Positions 1 through 6,720 of a stretch of DNA of 22,956 bases are shown here, piece after piece (position 1 is the first letter of the stretch; each line of letters begins with the position of its first letter). The notes beneath the pieces were generated by a model. That model was not told where the DNA came from. It was given only the letters and a program-made list of their open reading frames with translations, and made no database searches. A program made the translations under genes and the position numbers. This stretch comes from Prevotella sp. (GTDB lineage Bacteria > Bacteroidota > Bacteroidia > Bacteroidales > Bacteroidaceae): NCBI GenBank assembly GCA_017428805.1, contig JAFRQC010000072.1, positions 1 to 22,956 of the forward strand, read 5' to 3'.

Positions 1-363
1 ATGGTGAAGTGCCTGGTGCACCTGTTGCGCGAGGGTCAGCCCGTGAAGCTCGACGGCTTCGGCACGTTCTCTCCGAGCGTGGACGGCCAGGGCAACGGCA
101 AGAACGACATCGAGACGGCTGTGGCCGCCGGTCCCGATGCGATGATCAACGGCATCCGCATCAATTTCAACCCAGAGAACTCGAAGGGTGAGAAGCTCAC
201 CAGTCGTGCGTTGAAGGAGGAGTGTGTGTTTAGCTACGGTTATGTCGTGCAGAGCGAGATCCGTACGATCAACGGCAAGCAGAAGCGCTTCCAGAAGAAG
301 ACGCCGATCAGCTACATGCTGGCTCCCGAGGCCGACGGTAATGGTGGAGGCGGTAACGGGTAA
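1..363 (+). CDS. HU-related (histone-like) DNA-binding protein, 5' partial
   Basis: This is the C-terminal part of a Bacteroidetes HU/HIG-type DNA-binding protein, a nucleoid-associated family that binds and bends DNA. The visible 120 residues carry the HU-like core KLDGFGTFSPSV (about residues 17-28), where HU proteins have the strand leading to the DNA-binding arm, and then GIRINFNPE. A basic stretch, GKQKRFQKK, follows. The tail is glycine/asparagine-rich (GNGGGGNG), which looks like a flexible end. The frame is open from base 1 and the first codon happens to be ATG. Family members have an N-terminal helical part of a few dozen residues that is missing here, so I treat the gene as cut by the window edge. 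It ends at TAA just before two hairpins. The family call is good; the exact subfamily is uncertain. Confidence 0.75.
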   Translation: MVKCLVHLLREGQPVKLDGFGTFSPSVDGQGNGKNDIETAVAAGPDAMINGIRINFNPENSKGEKLTSRALKEECVFSYGYVVQSEIRTINGKQKRFQKKTPISYMLAPEADGNGGGGNG

Positions 364-367
364 TCTC

Positions 368-426
368 TTCCCCTCCTGAGCTCAGGAGGGGAAACAGGAA
401 TCCCCCGCTCGGATGAGCGGGGGATT
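368..426. terminator. Two adjacent hairpins between convergent genes
   Basis: Bases 368-393 form a perfect 26-bp palindrome centred at 380/381 (core CCTCCTGAGCTCAGGAGG). Bases 399-410 and 415-426 form a second perfect stem of 12 bp (AATCCCCCGCTC) with a four-base loop. They fill the space between the end of the HU-related gene and the stop of the convergent lipoprotein gene at 431. The second stem is followed on the plus strand by ATTGTTATTCTT, moderately T-rich, and so resembles an intrinsic terminator. I infer a bidirectional terminator. The first palindrome lacks a T tract and has no loop bases, so its role is less clear. Confidence 0.7.
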
Positions 427-430
427 ATTG

Positions 431-1924
431 TTATTCTTGAATCTCTGCCCAGTAGAGATAAGGATCACGAGGCACGGGGAGCGACTTGATATAGTCGGCG
501 GCCTTGTCCTTGGCGAAGGGCTTGCCGTCGAAGGTACACTCGTCGAATTCGCCATAGACCTCAAGGGCGGTCATTCGGTGGATGACCTGACTCTTCTTGA
601 GTTCGTAGATCTGCGAGAAGACAGCGGGTCCTCCGGCACTGCCGGCGATGCGCAGCCAGCCTTTGCCGGCACGCACCTGTGTGAACGAGGGATGCAGTTT
701 GTCTGTCTCGACGCCGATGAGCTGGATATGGTCGTCCTTCACCGTGAAGAACGCACCATGCTTATCGTCCTTGTCACGCATCCAGAGTTCTTCATTGAAG
801 TCGTCGTCGATGTCTATCCAACGGTACTTCGTCAGCTTGTAGTTCTTATTCTCGTGGGGATCGTTGTCGAGGTAGAGCTTGCGCAGGGTGGCGATGTCCT
901 TCTTCCAGAGGGGTCGCGACTCGTCTATCAGCTGGTGGTAGACCTCCAGCGTCTGACGCTCAAGCTTGCCGTTGCGGAGGAAGAACATACCGACGGTGGC
1001 ACTCTCAGGGGCACGGTGCTCGAAGGTGAACTCGAGACCGTCAGGACCCTCGAAGGCGGCGCCAATGCCGCTGGAGGCATACTCTCCGCCGTCATCGACA
1101 TTCCACGTAGAGTTCATGTCTTGTTCGTCGTACTGACCTTCAACGGGGATGGAATAGACCTTGTCGCCGTCTGTGACCACTTCGAGCGCAAAGACCTTCT
1201 TGCCCTTCGGCTTGAACTGGAGGATGCCGTACTTGTAGCGGTCGCCGATGGTATAGGTGAGTTCAGAGCGCTGCGTCTTCATGTCATACTGCTCTTCAAG
1301 TTCCTTGATGACGGCTGCGGGCAGGGGCTTTCCTACATCGAAGGGAGATTCGAGTTTAGTGGCGAGGCGCTTGTGCGTCTTCATATAGTCGTCGTGGACG
1401 ATGACATGGAGTTCGGCAAAGTGTTCGCCGCGCAGGGAGTCCTTCAGATTGACGAGGGCGTATTTCATGCCTGGCGACGGAATAGTCTTACGACTGTGCA
1501 GCTCGCCAGGGAAGAGATCTTCACCGTCAGGATTCTTCAACTGTTCGCCGATGCAGCGGATGGGCACGGACTTCATGCCGCCCACGAGCATCTGCGTGTA
1601 GCCTGCGGCATTGCGGCGATAGGCATCAAACTGCTCCCACGCCTTGTGGGCATCAGCAAAATACTCCGACATGTCGTGCTTCTCATAGTAGGCACGGTCT
1701 GGCTCCTTCGCGTCCGTCCAATAGACTACCTGCATGTGGTCAGGGTCGAAGTAATAGAGGAACACTGGCTGGGGCGTGGTGTCGCACACCTCGGCCACAG
1801 CACCGTCAAGACTGTCAACAGCGAGGGAGTCGTTGTCGGCTCCACCCGCTGTCTGGCCTTTATTCGTGCATCCGGCCATCACAGCCAGCGCACACGTAAC
1901 AATGAAAGAAAGATGTCGTCTCAT
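431..1924 (-). CDS. Putative lipoprotein of unknown function
   Basis: The protein has 497 residues and starts MRRHLSFIVTCALAVMAGC, a lipoprotein signal peptide with the acylated cysteine at position 19. It should therefore be anchored in the envelope. A Ser/Asp-rich linker (about 20-45) follows the cysteine. I recognise no catalytic motif. The C-terminal third contains a repeated acidic pattern (RWIDIDDDFNEELWMRDKD) and ends in a region resembling other Prevotella lipoproteins of unknown role. I chose the ATG at 1924 because it overlaps the stop of the upstream TMEM43 gene as TGATG, a translational coupling arrangement. A GTG one codon earlier (1927) is possible but less likely. It is co-transcribed with the TMEM43-family gene and ends at paired hairpins. 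No function is assigned. Confidence 0.8.
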   Translation of the reverse strand: MRRHLSFIVTCALAVMAGCTNKGQTAGGADNDSLAVDSLDGAVAEVCDTTPQPVFLYYFDPDHMQVVYWTDAKEPDRAYYEKHDMSEYFADAHKAWEQFDAYRRNAAGYTQMLVGGMKSVPIRCIGEQLKNPDGEDLFPGELHSRKTIPSPGMKYALVNLKDSLRGEHFAELHVIVHDDYMKTHKRLATKLESPFDVGKPLPAAVIKELEEQYDMKTQRSELTYTIGDRYKYGILQFKPKGKKVFALEVVTDGDKVYSIPVEGQYDEQDMNSTWNVDDGGEYASSGIGAAFEGPDGLEFTFEHRAPESATVGMFFLRNGKLERQTLEVYHQLIDESRPLWKKDIATLRKLYLDNDPHENKNYKLTKYRWIDIDDDFNEELWMRDKDDKHGAFFTVKDDHIQLIGVETDKLHPSFTQVRAGKGWLRIAGSAGGPAVFSQIYELKKSQVIHRMTALEVYGEFDECTFDGKPFAKDKAADYIKSLPVPRDPYLYWAEIQE

Positions 1925-3363
1925 CACTCTGCCTTCTGAGGTGCAGGCTGTGTCTGATTGTTCTTACCCTTAGAGGCAAACTCCTTCAACTTGTCCTTGC
2001 CCTTGAAGGCGAAGACCCAGATGAGGAAGCCTGCGATGGCGAGGAGGCAGATAGCAAGCACGGGACGGTAGAAGAGCCATGCAAGGGCGATGACGATGAG
2101 CGACCACACGATACCCACGACCGTGCAGACGATGCCCACGCCCCAGCCGAAGATGCCGGCAATGAACGGCACCACCTTGAGGATGGTCTCGAGGAATCCG
2201 AAGATACCCTTCAGACCGCCGATGATGATCATGATGCCAAGGATTCGGAGAGCCCAGAGGATCATGTTGTTGGCCTCTTTCTCACCCTCGATGATCTCAT
2301 CGCCACTCTTCTTGCCCATCACAAGCGTCTGGAAGCGCTTGCCGTTCTTGGCCTTGTAGGGCTTGAAGCTGTCGCCGTCGACCACTGCCATGATAGTGAC
2401 CTTGGCAGGCACCACCTTCTCGAAGGTCACACGCACGTCGCCCACCTCAGGAGAACCAGGCACGCGTCCGAAATAAAGCACGTTGCTGGCCTGATGGACG
2501 TACTGCAGGTCCATCTTATTCTCGGCATTGGCCATCTGCTTGTTCAGAGAGTCCGTCACGGCCTGGATAGAGTCGAGCTTAGCCCTGACAGAATCAGGCA
2601 GCAGGGCCTTGATAGAATCAGGGATGGCCACCTGGGCAGGCTGTTGTACGGGCTGTGCAGGCTGCGATACGGCCTGCGAGATCTTATTGATGGCGGTATT
2701 CACCACACCATGGGCACGCTCGTAGGCAGCCTGTGTAGACTTGTCGAACTGTTTCAGCAGATCCTCGGCGATGGCGAGGTCGATAGCCTCACGGGAGGAG
2801 ATGCGGTGGAAGAGACTTTCAGAAAGTGTATAGGCTCCCCACTTCACGTTCTCTGCCCACTGCTCAGACTCGTCAACGGTGGTCAGCACTGAGTTCTTAT
2901 TCTGATAGGCGGGGTCGTGGAAATCCGAAGACTCGATAGGACTCGACACCCACTCCTTGGTGTAGGTGTACGTGGTCGTAGTCACTTCCTTACCACCGAG
3001 CTTGTCCTCGCGCTTGGTCTGTGAATGCTCCACCCACTGGTAGTACTCCACGTTGCGACGGATGGAGATGGCCTTCGCGCCGATACCGAACTGGGCATCC
3101 ACGAGGGAGTCCTCAGTGGTAGCCATAGCGGTACCACAGATGAGTTCACCTTCGAGTGAGGCGTCTTTCTTGTTGGGGTTCTCCATCTCCACGTAGGCAT
3201 TGCCTGCCTCGTCGAGCATCTTCTCTGTCTTCACGGCACGACCTTCATTCCACCACAGCAGCGCCGTTCCCAGTACGAACATCAGGAATCCGCTACCGAT
3301 AGCCTTGAATGAGTTGCCTACTCGGGTACCATAACCCGTCGTTGTTACTTCTTGATAAGCCAT
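1924..3363 (-). CDS. TMEM43 (LUMA) family membrane protein
   Basis: This 479-residue protein matches the layout of the TMEM43 family. A short N-terminus is followed by one membrane segment (about residues 19-38, FLMFVLGTALLWWNEGRAV), then a long extracytoplasmic region with the family-typical GELICGTA and RNVEYYQW segments. The C-terminal part is strongly hydrophobic and could span the membrane several times (about 365-452). Bacterial members have no settled function; the human homologue is an inner nuclear membrane protein. The middle carries an insert rich in Gln/Pro and Asp-Ser (about 225-265, QPAQPVQQPAQ then DSIKALLPDSV), probably a flexible or coiled linker. Its stop shares a base with the start of the lipoprotein gene, so the two form an operon. 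A promoter lies at 3437-3444. Confidence 0.85.
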   Translation of the reverse strand: MAYQEVTTTGYGTRVGNSFKAIGSGFLMFVLGTALLWWNEGRAVKTEKMLDEAGNAYVEMENPNKKDASLEGELICGTAMATTEDSLVDAQFGIGAKAISIRRNVEYYQWVEHSQTKREDKLGGKEVTTTTYTYTKEWVSSPIESSDFHDPAYQNKNSVLTTVDESEQWAENVKWGAYTLSESLFHRISSREAIDLAIAEDLLKQFDKSTQAAYERAHGVVNTAINKISQAVSQPAQPVQQPAQVAIPDSIKALLPDSVRAKLDSIQAVTDSLNKQMANAENKMDLQYVHQASNVLYFGRVPGSPEVGDVRVTFEKVVPAKVTIMAVVDGDSFKPYKAKNGKRFQTLVMGKKSGDEIIEGEKEANNMILWALRILGIMIIIGGLKGIFGFLETILKVVPFIAGIFGWGVGIVCTVVGIVWSLIVIALAWLFYRPVLAICLLAIAGFLIWVFAFKGKDKLKEFASKGKNNQTQPAPQKAE

Positions 3364-3366
3364 TTT

Positions 3367-3402
3367 GATTTACGATTTAATGATTTATGATTTATTATTT
3401 AT
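3367..3402. repeat. 7-8-base tandem array in the TMEM43 leader (GATTTAT)
   Basis: About five imperfect units (GATTTAC, GATTTAAT, GATTTAT, GATTTAT, TATTTAT) lie between the promoter at 3437 and the start codon at 3363. The whole leader is AT-rich and the array blurs into further ATTT-rich sequence up to about 3424. It is the least regular of the arrays in this window. Confidence 0.55.
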
Positions 3403-3436
3403 TTGATTTATTTGTTGATTTTAGTGATTCACGGTG

Positions 3437-3444
3437 CAAAGATA
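3437..3444 (-). promoter_or_regulatory. -7 box of the TMEM43-lipoprotein operon, with upstream dyad
   Basis: Read on the minus strand this is TATCTTTG, matching the Bacteroidetes -7 consensus TAnnTTTG. The -33 position, 20 bases further upstream, holds TTCG instead of TTTG. That position lies inside a perfect dyad at 3454-3467 (TTCGA, four-base loop, TCGAA), which could be an operator. The gap 3364-3470 contains no gene. Confidence 0.6.
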
Positions 3445-3470
3445 AACATTTTTTTCGAAATATCGAACAA

Positions 3471-3968
3471 TTATGGACTAATTTCTGTAGCACTGTAATT
3501 GATTTTCAGGGCGTAGGCCTGTTGCAGGGCCTGTTTCACGTCGCTGACAAGTCCCATCGGCGCTTGACGGTCTGCACGGAAACTCACCGTCAGCCGCTCG
3601 GCATTCTCTGGGGAGAGCTTGCTGCGGATGGCATTGATGCGGGCAGGAATCTCTGAGGGACTGACGAGGTCGCCATTCAACTGCACCAGCCAGGTATTGT
3701 CCTGTCTCCTGTCTTCTGACTCCTGTCTCCTGACTCCTGACTCCTGTCTCCCTATATAAATATTTATGATCGCGGGATGGCCCGTGAGCTTCTTTACCTC
3801 TGAGCCGGCAGGCACTTCGAGGCGCACCTTCACCTCGTCGCTGCGCATATGGGTGACGATCATAAAGAAGAACAGCACGGTGAAGATCAGATCGGGCATC
3901 GACGCGACATTCAGTGAGGGCACCCCTTGACGGCGACGGTCGTGAAACATACTGCGCATAGGTCTCAT
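3471..3968 (-). CDS. exbD: ExbD/TolR-family biopolymer transport protein with repeat-encoded insert
   Basis: This is the second ExbD of the cluster, 165 residues. It has a basic cytoplasmic N-terminus, then NVASMPDLIFTVLFFFMIV, a single membrane helix with the conserved aspartate (Asp26) that carries protons in ExbD/TolR proteins. A periplasmic domain follows. With ExbB it should use the proton gradient to drive TonB. Residues 74-90 (IGRQESGVRRQESEDRRQD) are encoded by seven heptamer repeats (3701-3749). They interrupt the periplasmic domain between two strands (INIYI and TWLVQLNGD), where relatives have a short turn. The start ATG overlaps the stop of the upstream exbD as ATGA. An overlapping frame at 3478-3975 is a shadow with no membrane helix. 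Confidence 0.88.
   Translation of the reverse strand: MRPMRSMFHDRRRQGVPSLNVASMPDLIFTVLFFFMIVTHMRSDEVKVRLEVPAGSEVKKLTGHPAIINIYIGRQESGVRRQESEDRRQDNTWLVQLNGDLVSPSEIPARINAIRSKLSPENAERLTVSFRADRQAPMGLVSDVKQALQQAYALKINYSATEISP
3701..3749. repeat. Heptamer array CCTG(A/T)CT x7 inside exbD
   Basis: Seven contiguous 7-base units: CCTGTCT, CCTGTCT, TCTGACT, CCTGTCT, CCTGACT, CCTGACT, CCTGTCT. On the coding strand the word is AGTCAGG/AGACAGG and gives a Gln/Glu/Arg-rich peptide. Closely related words recur in three places in the macroglobulin gene. Gain or loss of one unit would shift the frame. Confidence 0.9.
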
Positions 3969-4486
3969 TGCCCACCTCCTTTCTCTGGGAAAGATTCGCT
4001 GATGCGCTGGGGATAGTATTCGTTGACGAAGGAACGCTCCTCAGACGTCAGCTGGCGATAGGCCTTGCCATAGCGTTTCTGCGAATACTGCTCACGCAAC
4101 TGGTGATAGGCGGCGACGATGGCATCCTGCATACGGAAATAGGCCTCGTAGGTGGTTTCGCGGTCTGCCTGGATGGCGACGATATGTTCCGTCCTGTTCA
4201 CCGTAGCCATAGAGACCACGGCCTCTGAGAGTTCCTGCAGCGTCGCAGGTTTTCCGTCGCAGGTGAGCTGGTCGTGGGCGTCGAGTTCCACACGGATCAC
4301 GAGATCCTTGTTCACGTCCTGCGGCTGGGAGTTCTCCACAGGCGGAGGTGCCATCTGGCGCAAGAGTCCCTTGTCCGTGTCCATCGACGATGTCACGAGG
4401 AAGAAGATCAGCAACATAAACGAGATGTCTGCCGTCGACGTGGTGTTCAGCTCCGGAATCTGCTGACGAAAGCGCTTACGAAACAT
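3965..4486 (-). CDS. exbD: ExbD/TolR-family biopolymer transport protein
   Basis: This is the first ExbD of the cluster, 173 residues. The N-terminus is basic (MFRKRFRQQ) and is followed by STADISFMLLIFFLVTSSM, the single membrane helix with its conserved aspartate at position 20. The helix leads into a periplasmic domain with VIRVELDAHDQLTCDG and IVAIQADRETTYE, typical of ExbD. The C-terminal extension (about 135-173, ending PEKGGGQ) is longer than in E. coli ExbD and looks polar and helical. I chose the ATG at 4486 because the open frame upstream of it is out of character and lies inside the neighbouring gene. The gene overlaps the small membrane protein gene by 40 bases and the next exbD by four bases, so the cluster is tightly co-translated. 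Confidence 0.88.
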   Translation of the reverse strand: MFRKRFRQQIPELNTTSTADISFMLLIFFLVTSSMDTDKGLLRQMAPPPVENSQPQDVNKDLVIRVELDAHDQLTCDGKPATLQELSEAVVSMATVNRTEHIVAIQADRETTYEAYFRMQDAIVAAYHQLREQYSQKRYGKAYRQLTSEERSFVNEYYPQRISESFPEKGGGQ

Positions 4487-4806
4487 CCGATGATCAGGAG
4501 AATGGAAGTATAGATAAACATATCCGTGGCCTTCAGCCAGAACACGCTGGTGAAGGGCTGGCCGTTGGTCATAACGGGCTTGGTGGAACCCAGAAGGAAC
4601 GTGACCACGAGACAGAGGAGCAGGCCGATGAGTACGCACCACCCTATCCTACCCGCCGGCACGCGGTTGACGATATCGTCGCCCTTACGACGGGTGCGCA
4701 TACCGTGCCACACGCTGTATGCCGTCACACAGAGCGCAACAGCGAGCACGATGTACATCAGCCAGAGCATCACATCAGCGAAGAAGGGCGAAACGAAACT
4801 ATTCAT
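4447..4806 (-). CDS. Small inner-membrane protein of the exb cluster, unknown function
   Basis: This 119-residue protein has three predicted membrane helices: about residues 10-30 (DVMLWLMYIVLAVALCVTAY), 53-72 (GRIGWCVLIGLLLCLVVTFL) and 92-112 (MFIYTSILLIIGCFVSAFV). A basic loop (RTRRKGDD) follows the first helix. I recognise no catalytic motif. It sits between exbB and the two exbD genes and overlaps the first exbD by 40 bases, so it is probably an accessory subunit of this ExbB-ExbD proton channel. That role is inference from position only. In my recollection a similar small membrane gene sits at this place in other Bacteroidales. Confidence 0.75.
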   Translation of the reverse strand: MNSFVSPFFADVMLWLMYIVLAVALCVTAYSVWHGMRTRRKGDDIVNRVPAGRIGWCVLIGLLLCLVVTFLLGSTKPVMTNGQPFTSVFWLKATDMFIYTSILLIIGCFVSAFVSRFRS

Positions 4807-4811
4807 TGAAG

Positions 4812-4846
4812 ACTTTGAACTTTGAGCTTTAAACTTTGAGCTTTAT
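4812..4846. repeat. Heptamer array ACTTTGA x5 between exbB and the next gene
   Basis: Five units: ACTTTGA, ACTTTGA, GCTTTAA, ACTTTGA, GCTTTAT. The array starts five bases upstream of the start codon of the small membrane protein. The same word family recurs at 5855, 6407 and 6700. Confidence 0.9.
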
Positions 4847-4849
4847 GAT

Positions 4850-4881
4850 TTCACTCTTTCACCTTTTCACTTTTTCACCTT
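4850..4881. repeat. Octamer array TTCACCTT x4 at the 3' end of exbB
   Basis: Four 8-base units: TTCACTCT, TTCACCTT, TTCACTTT, TTCACCTT. On the minus strand the word reads GGTGAAAA, which contains TGA in one phase. The exbB stop codon (4867-4869) and its last residues (KVKK) are made by this array. Confidence 0.85.
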
Positions 4882-5703
4882 TAATTTGTATTCTGTGATC
4901 ATATCGAGGAGCGTGATGACACTCTCTTCCATCTGGGCGGTGAGACGCTCGATCTTCGAGAGGATGTAACTGTAGAACAGCTGCAGGATCAGGGCCACCA
5001 CGATACCGAAGATGGTCGTGATGAGAGCCACCTTCATACCACGCGCCACGATGGTAGGTCCGATGTCGCCTGCCTGCTGGATCTGGTCGAAAGCCATCAC
5101 CATACCAATGACCGTGCCGAGGAATCCCAACGACGGTGCCATCGCGATGAAGAGTTTGATCCACGAACAGCCTTTCTCGAGGTTCGCAGCCTGCAGACCA
5201 CCATAGTTCGTGATGGAGCGCTCGATGGCATCCATCGACTGGTGGATATGCAACAGGCCCTGATAACACACGGAGGCCACAGGTCCACGCGTGTTACGGC
5301 AGATGGTCTTCGCACCCTCCACATCGTCCTGCTTCAGGCGGTTTTCGATGTCCTCCATCAGTTTGTGCGTCTTAATCTCCGAGAGCGTCAGATAGATGAT
5401 GCGCTCGATGCAGAAAGCCAGTCCCAGCACGAGGGCAAGGGCTACGAGTGACATAAAGCCCGCGTTGCCGTCGATGAACTTCGTCTTCAACTGTTTGTGG
5501 AAACCGCCCTCCTCGTCAGCGTCTACCTCAGGATCATCCATCACCATCGCCTCTGCAGCCAGGGAGTCTGCCATAGCCAGAGAGTCATCAGCAACCACGA
5601 CGGTCGCAGCCACACTGTCATTGGGGGAAGAATTTTGTGCTTGTATCGTTTGCGCGAAAAAGAGCAAACAGGTCAGTGCAATCAGAATAGTCAGTCTTTT
5701 CAT
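4867..5703 (-). CDS. exbB: MotA/TolQ/ExbB proton channel protein
   Basis: The protein has 278 residues and is the channel subunit that, with ExbD, converts proton flow into work on TonB. It begins with a Sec-type signal sequence (MKRLTILIALTCLLFFAQ, ending QAQ at 21-23), followed by an acidic/alanine-rich segment (about 30-66). This N-terminal addition is common in Bacteroidales ExbB. Membrane helices are at about 82-104, 183-205 and 222-246, the last two being the conserved pair (WIKLFIAMAPSLGFLGTVIGM and MKVALITTIFGIVVALIL). I placed the start at ATG 5703. The frame is open upstream to 5850, but that stretch is the tRNA-Ser gene. The 3' end, including the stop, is built from octamer repeats. 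Only 29 bases separate the tRNA from this start. Confidence 0.92.
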   Translation of the reverse strand: MKRLTILIALTCLLFFAQTIQAQNSSPNDSVAATVVVADDSLAMADSLAAEAMVMDDPEVDADEEGGFHKQLKTKFIDGNAGFMSLVALALVLGLAFCIERIIYLTLSEIKTHKLMEDIENRLKQDDVEGAKTICRNTRGPVASVCYQGLLHIHQSMDAIERSITNYGGLQAANLEKGCSWIKLFIAMAPSLGFLGTVIGMVMAFDQIQQAGDIGPTIVARGMKVALITTIFGIVVALILQLFYSYILSKIERLTAQMEESVITLLDMITEYKLKVKK

Positions 5704-5732
5704 AAGCTGTGTAGGAAAAAACATTGCGTTTG

Positions 5733-5820
5733 CGGAGAGAACAGGATTCGAACCTGCGAGCCAGTTTTGCCGGCTACACGCTTTCCAGGCGTGCCTCTTC
5801 AACCACTCGAGCACCTCTCC
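5733..5820 (-). tRNA. tRNA-Ser (anticodon GGA)
   Basis: The 88-base minus-strand sequence folds as a class II tRNA. The acceptor stem is GGAGAGG with TCTCTCC (one G-T pair), the D stem CTC/GAG, and the anticodon stem CACGC/GCGTG around loop CTGGAAA with anticodon GGA. A long variable arm and a T arm with TTCGAAT follow. The discriminator base is G, as expected for serine tRNA. CCA is not encoded. It lies directly upstream of exbB on the same strand with no visible terminator between them. Confidence 0.95.
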
Positions 5821-5837
5821 TTGTTGATTTGCGGATG

Positions 5838-5845
5838 CAAAGGTA
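5838..5845 (-). promoter_or_regulatory. -7 box for tRNA-Ser and possibly exbB
   Basis: On the minus strand this is TACCTTTG, matching TAnnTTTG, 18 bases before the tRNA. No clear TTTG lies about 20 bases further upstream, where the heptamer array at 5855-5882 begins. Changes in array length would alter what occupies the -33 position. Confidence 0.6.
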
Positions 5846-5854
5846 ATCATTTTA

Positions 5855-5882
5855 TTTGAACTTTGAACTTTGAACTTTGAAC
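5855..5882. repeat. Heptamer array TTTGAAC x4 downstream of tatD
   Basis: Four perfect units lie between the TatD stop codon (5884-5886) and the tRNA promoter. It is the most regular member of the ACTTTGA word family here. Confidence 0.92.
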
Positions 5883-5883
5883 T

Positions 5884-6699
5884 TTATGATTTGTTAACTA
5901 TCAATGGAAACACCCGCTCTACGTTGGCGGTGGTCACAGCGGACACCGTTTCTTCATCGACACCATAGATTTCAGCGAGCTTGCTAAGGACATAGGCCAC
6001 GAAGGCAGGTTCGTTGCGCTGGCCACGCATAGGTACTGGCGCCATATAGGGGGCATCCGTCTCAAGCACGATACGTTCCAGGGGCACTGCCTCTTTGAGC
6101 GTCTCAGGGAGTTTGGACTTCTTGAACGTCAACACGCCTCCGATGCCCAGCACGAAGCGTTCGAAACTCAACAGTTCCTGCGCCTCGATGGTATTGCCCG
6201 TGAAGCAATGAAACACGCCACCAGGCAGATCGTCCTTATACCTCTTTAATATATTAACCATCTCGTTCTGCGCCTTCCGACAGTGAATCATCAGTGGCAA
6301 CTGCAGTTCTACAGACCATCGCACCTGTTCCTCAAATACCTGTAACTGAGCTTCTTCAAACTCACGGCTCCAGTAAAAGTCGAGACCAATCTCGCCGATG
6401 GCGAGGACTTTGAACTTTGAGCTTTGAGCTTTAAACTTTATGATATGTTTTATAGCAGACAAGACATCTTTCCAATCGTTGCGGACTTCCTCTGGGTGCA
6501 AGCCGAGCATCGGAAAGCAGAAGCCAGGATATTTCTCGCAGAGGACTATGACCGTCTCGCAGGATTTCAGGTCGATGCCTGGCACGCCAATAGCCTTCAC
6601 CCCAGCTTCCTTCGCACGGATAATCACTTGCTCTAAATCTTCTGCGAATTCTTCTCCGTCAAGATGACAGTGTGTATCAACAAAGCTCTTGGTAATCAT
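5884..6699 (-). CDS. tatD: TatD-family metal-dependent deoxyribonuclease
   Basis: This 271-residue protein belongs to the TatD family of TIM-barrel metal hydrolases, which act as 3'-5' exonucleases on DNA. Visible metal-site motifs are DTHCHLD (8-14, the HxH pair), GEIGLDFYW, MIHCRKA, HCFTGN and ETDAPY, in the usual order. Residues 87-98 (FKAQSSKFK) come from five heptamer repeats at 6407-6441. They sit just before the strand leading into GEIGLD, where relatives have a short loop. I start at ATG 6699, three codons inside the longest frame, because the upstream option is a TTG within another repeat. It is last in a tonB-polyprenyl synthase-tatD run. The spacer to the preceding gene is almost entirely repeat. 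Confidence 0.92.
   Translation of the reverse strand: MITKSFVDTHCHLDGEEFAEDLEQVIIRAKEAGVKAIGVPGIDLKSCETVIVLCEKYPGFCFPMLGLHPEEVRNDWKDVLSAIKHIIKFKAQSSKFKVLAIGEIGLDFYWSREFEEAQLQVFEEQVRWSVELQLPLMIHCRKAQNEMVNILKRYKDDLPGGVFHCFTGNTIEAQELLSFERFVLGIGGVLTFKKSKLPETLKEAVPLERIVLETDAPYMAPVPMRGQRNEPAFVAYVLSKLAEIYGVDEETVSAVTTANVERVFPLIVNKS
6407..6441. repeat. Heptamer array ACTTTGA x5 inside tatD
   Basis: Units ACTTTGA, ACTTTGA, GCTTTGA, GCTTTAA, ACTTTAT. On the coding strand the word is TCAAAGT, which is stop-free in its 21-base cycle. It encodes about 12 residues rich in Lys, Phe and Ser. Confidence 0.92.
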
Positions 6700-6720
6700 A
6701 AAGTTCAAAGCTCAAAGTTT
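6700..6720. repeat. Heptamer array AAAGTTC x3 forming the tatD-upstream spacer
   Basis: Three units (AAAGTTC, AAAGCTC, AAAGTTT) fill the spacer between the TatD start codon and the stop of the polyprenyl synthase gene. This is the opposite strand orientation of the ACTTTGA family. Confidence 0.85.

Noticed and set aside
413..1939. 508-codon open frame on the plus strand opposite the lipoprotein gene, slightly longer than the gene itself
   Set aside because: No signal peptide or family motif, Val/Leu/Glu-rich composition typical of antisense frames, while the minus-strand gene has a lipobox and a coupled start.
2638..2680. Gln/Pro-coding repeat in the TMEM43 gene as another heptamer array
   Set aside because: The units do not keep a 7- or 8-base period; it is ordinary low-complexity coding sequence.
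3478..3975. Second minus-strand frame overlapping the second exbD almost completely
   Set aside because: It lacks a membrane helix and any ExbD motif; it is open partly because the heptamer array is stop-free in all frames.
5704..5850. Upstream extension of the exbB frame to 5850
   Set aside because: This stretch is the tRNA-Ser gene and its leader; the signal peptide begins at ATG 5703.
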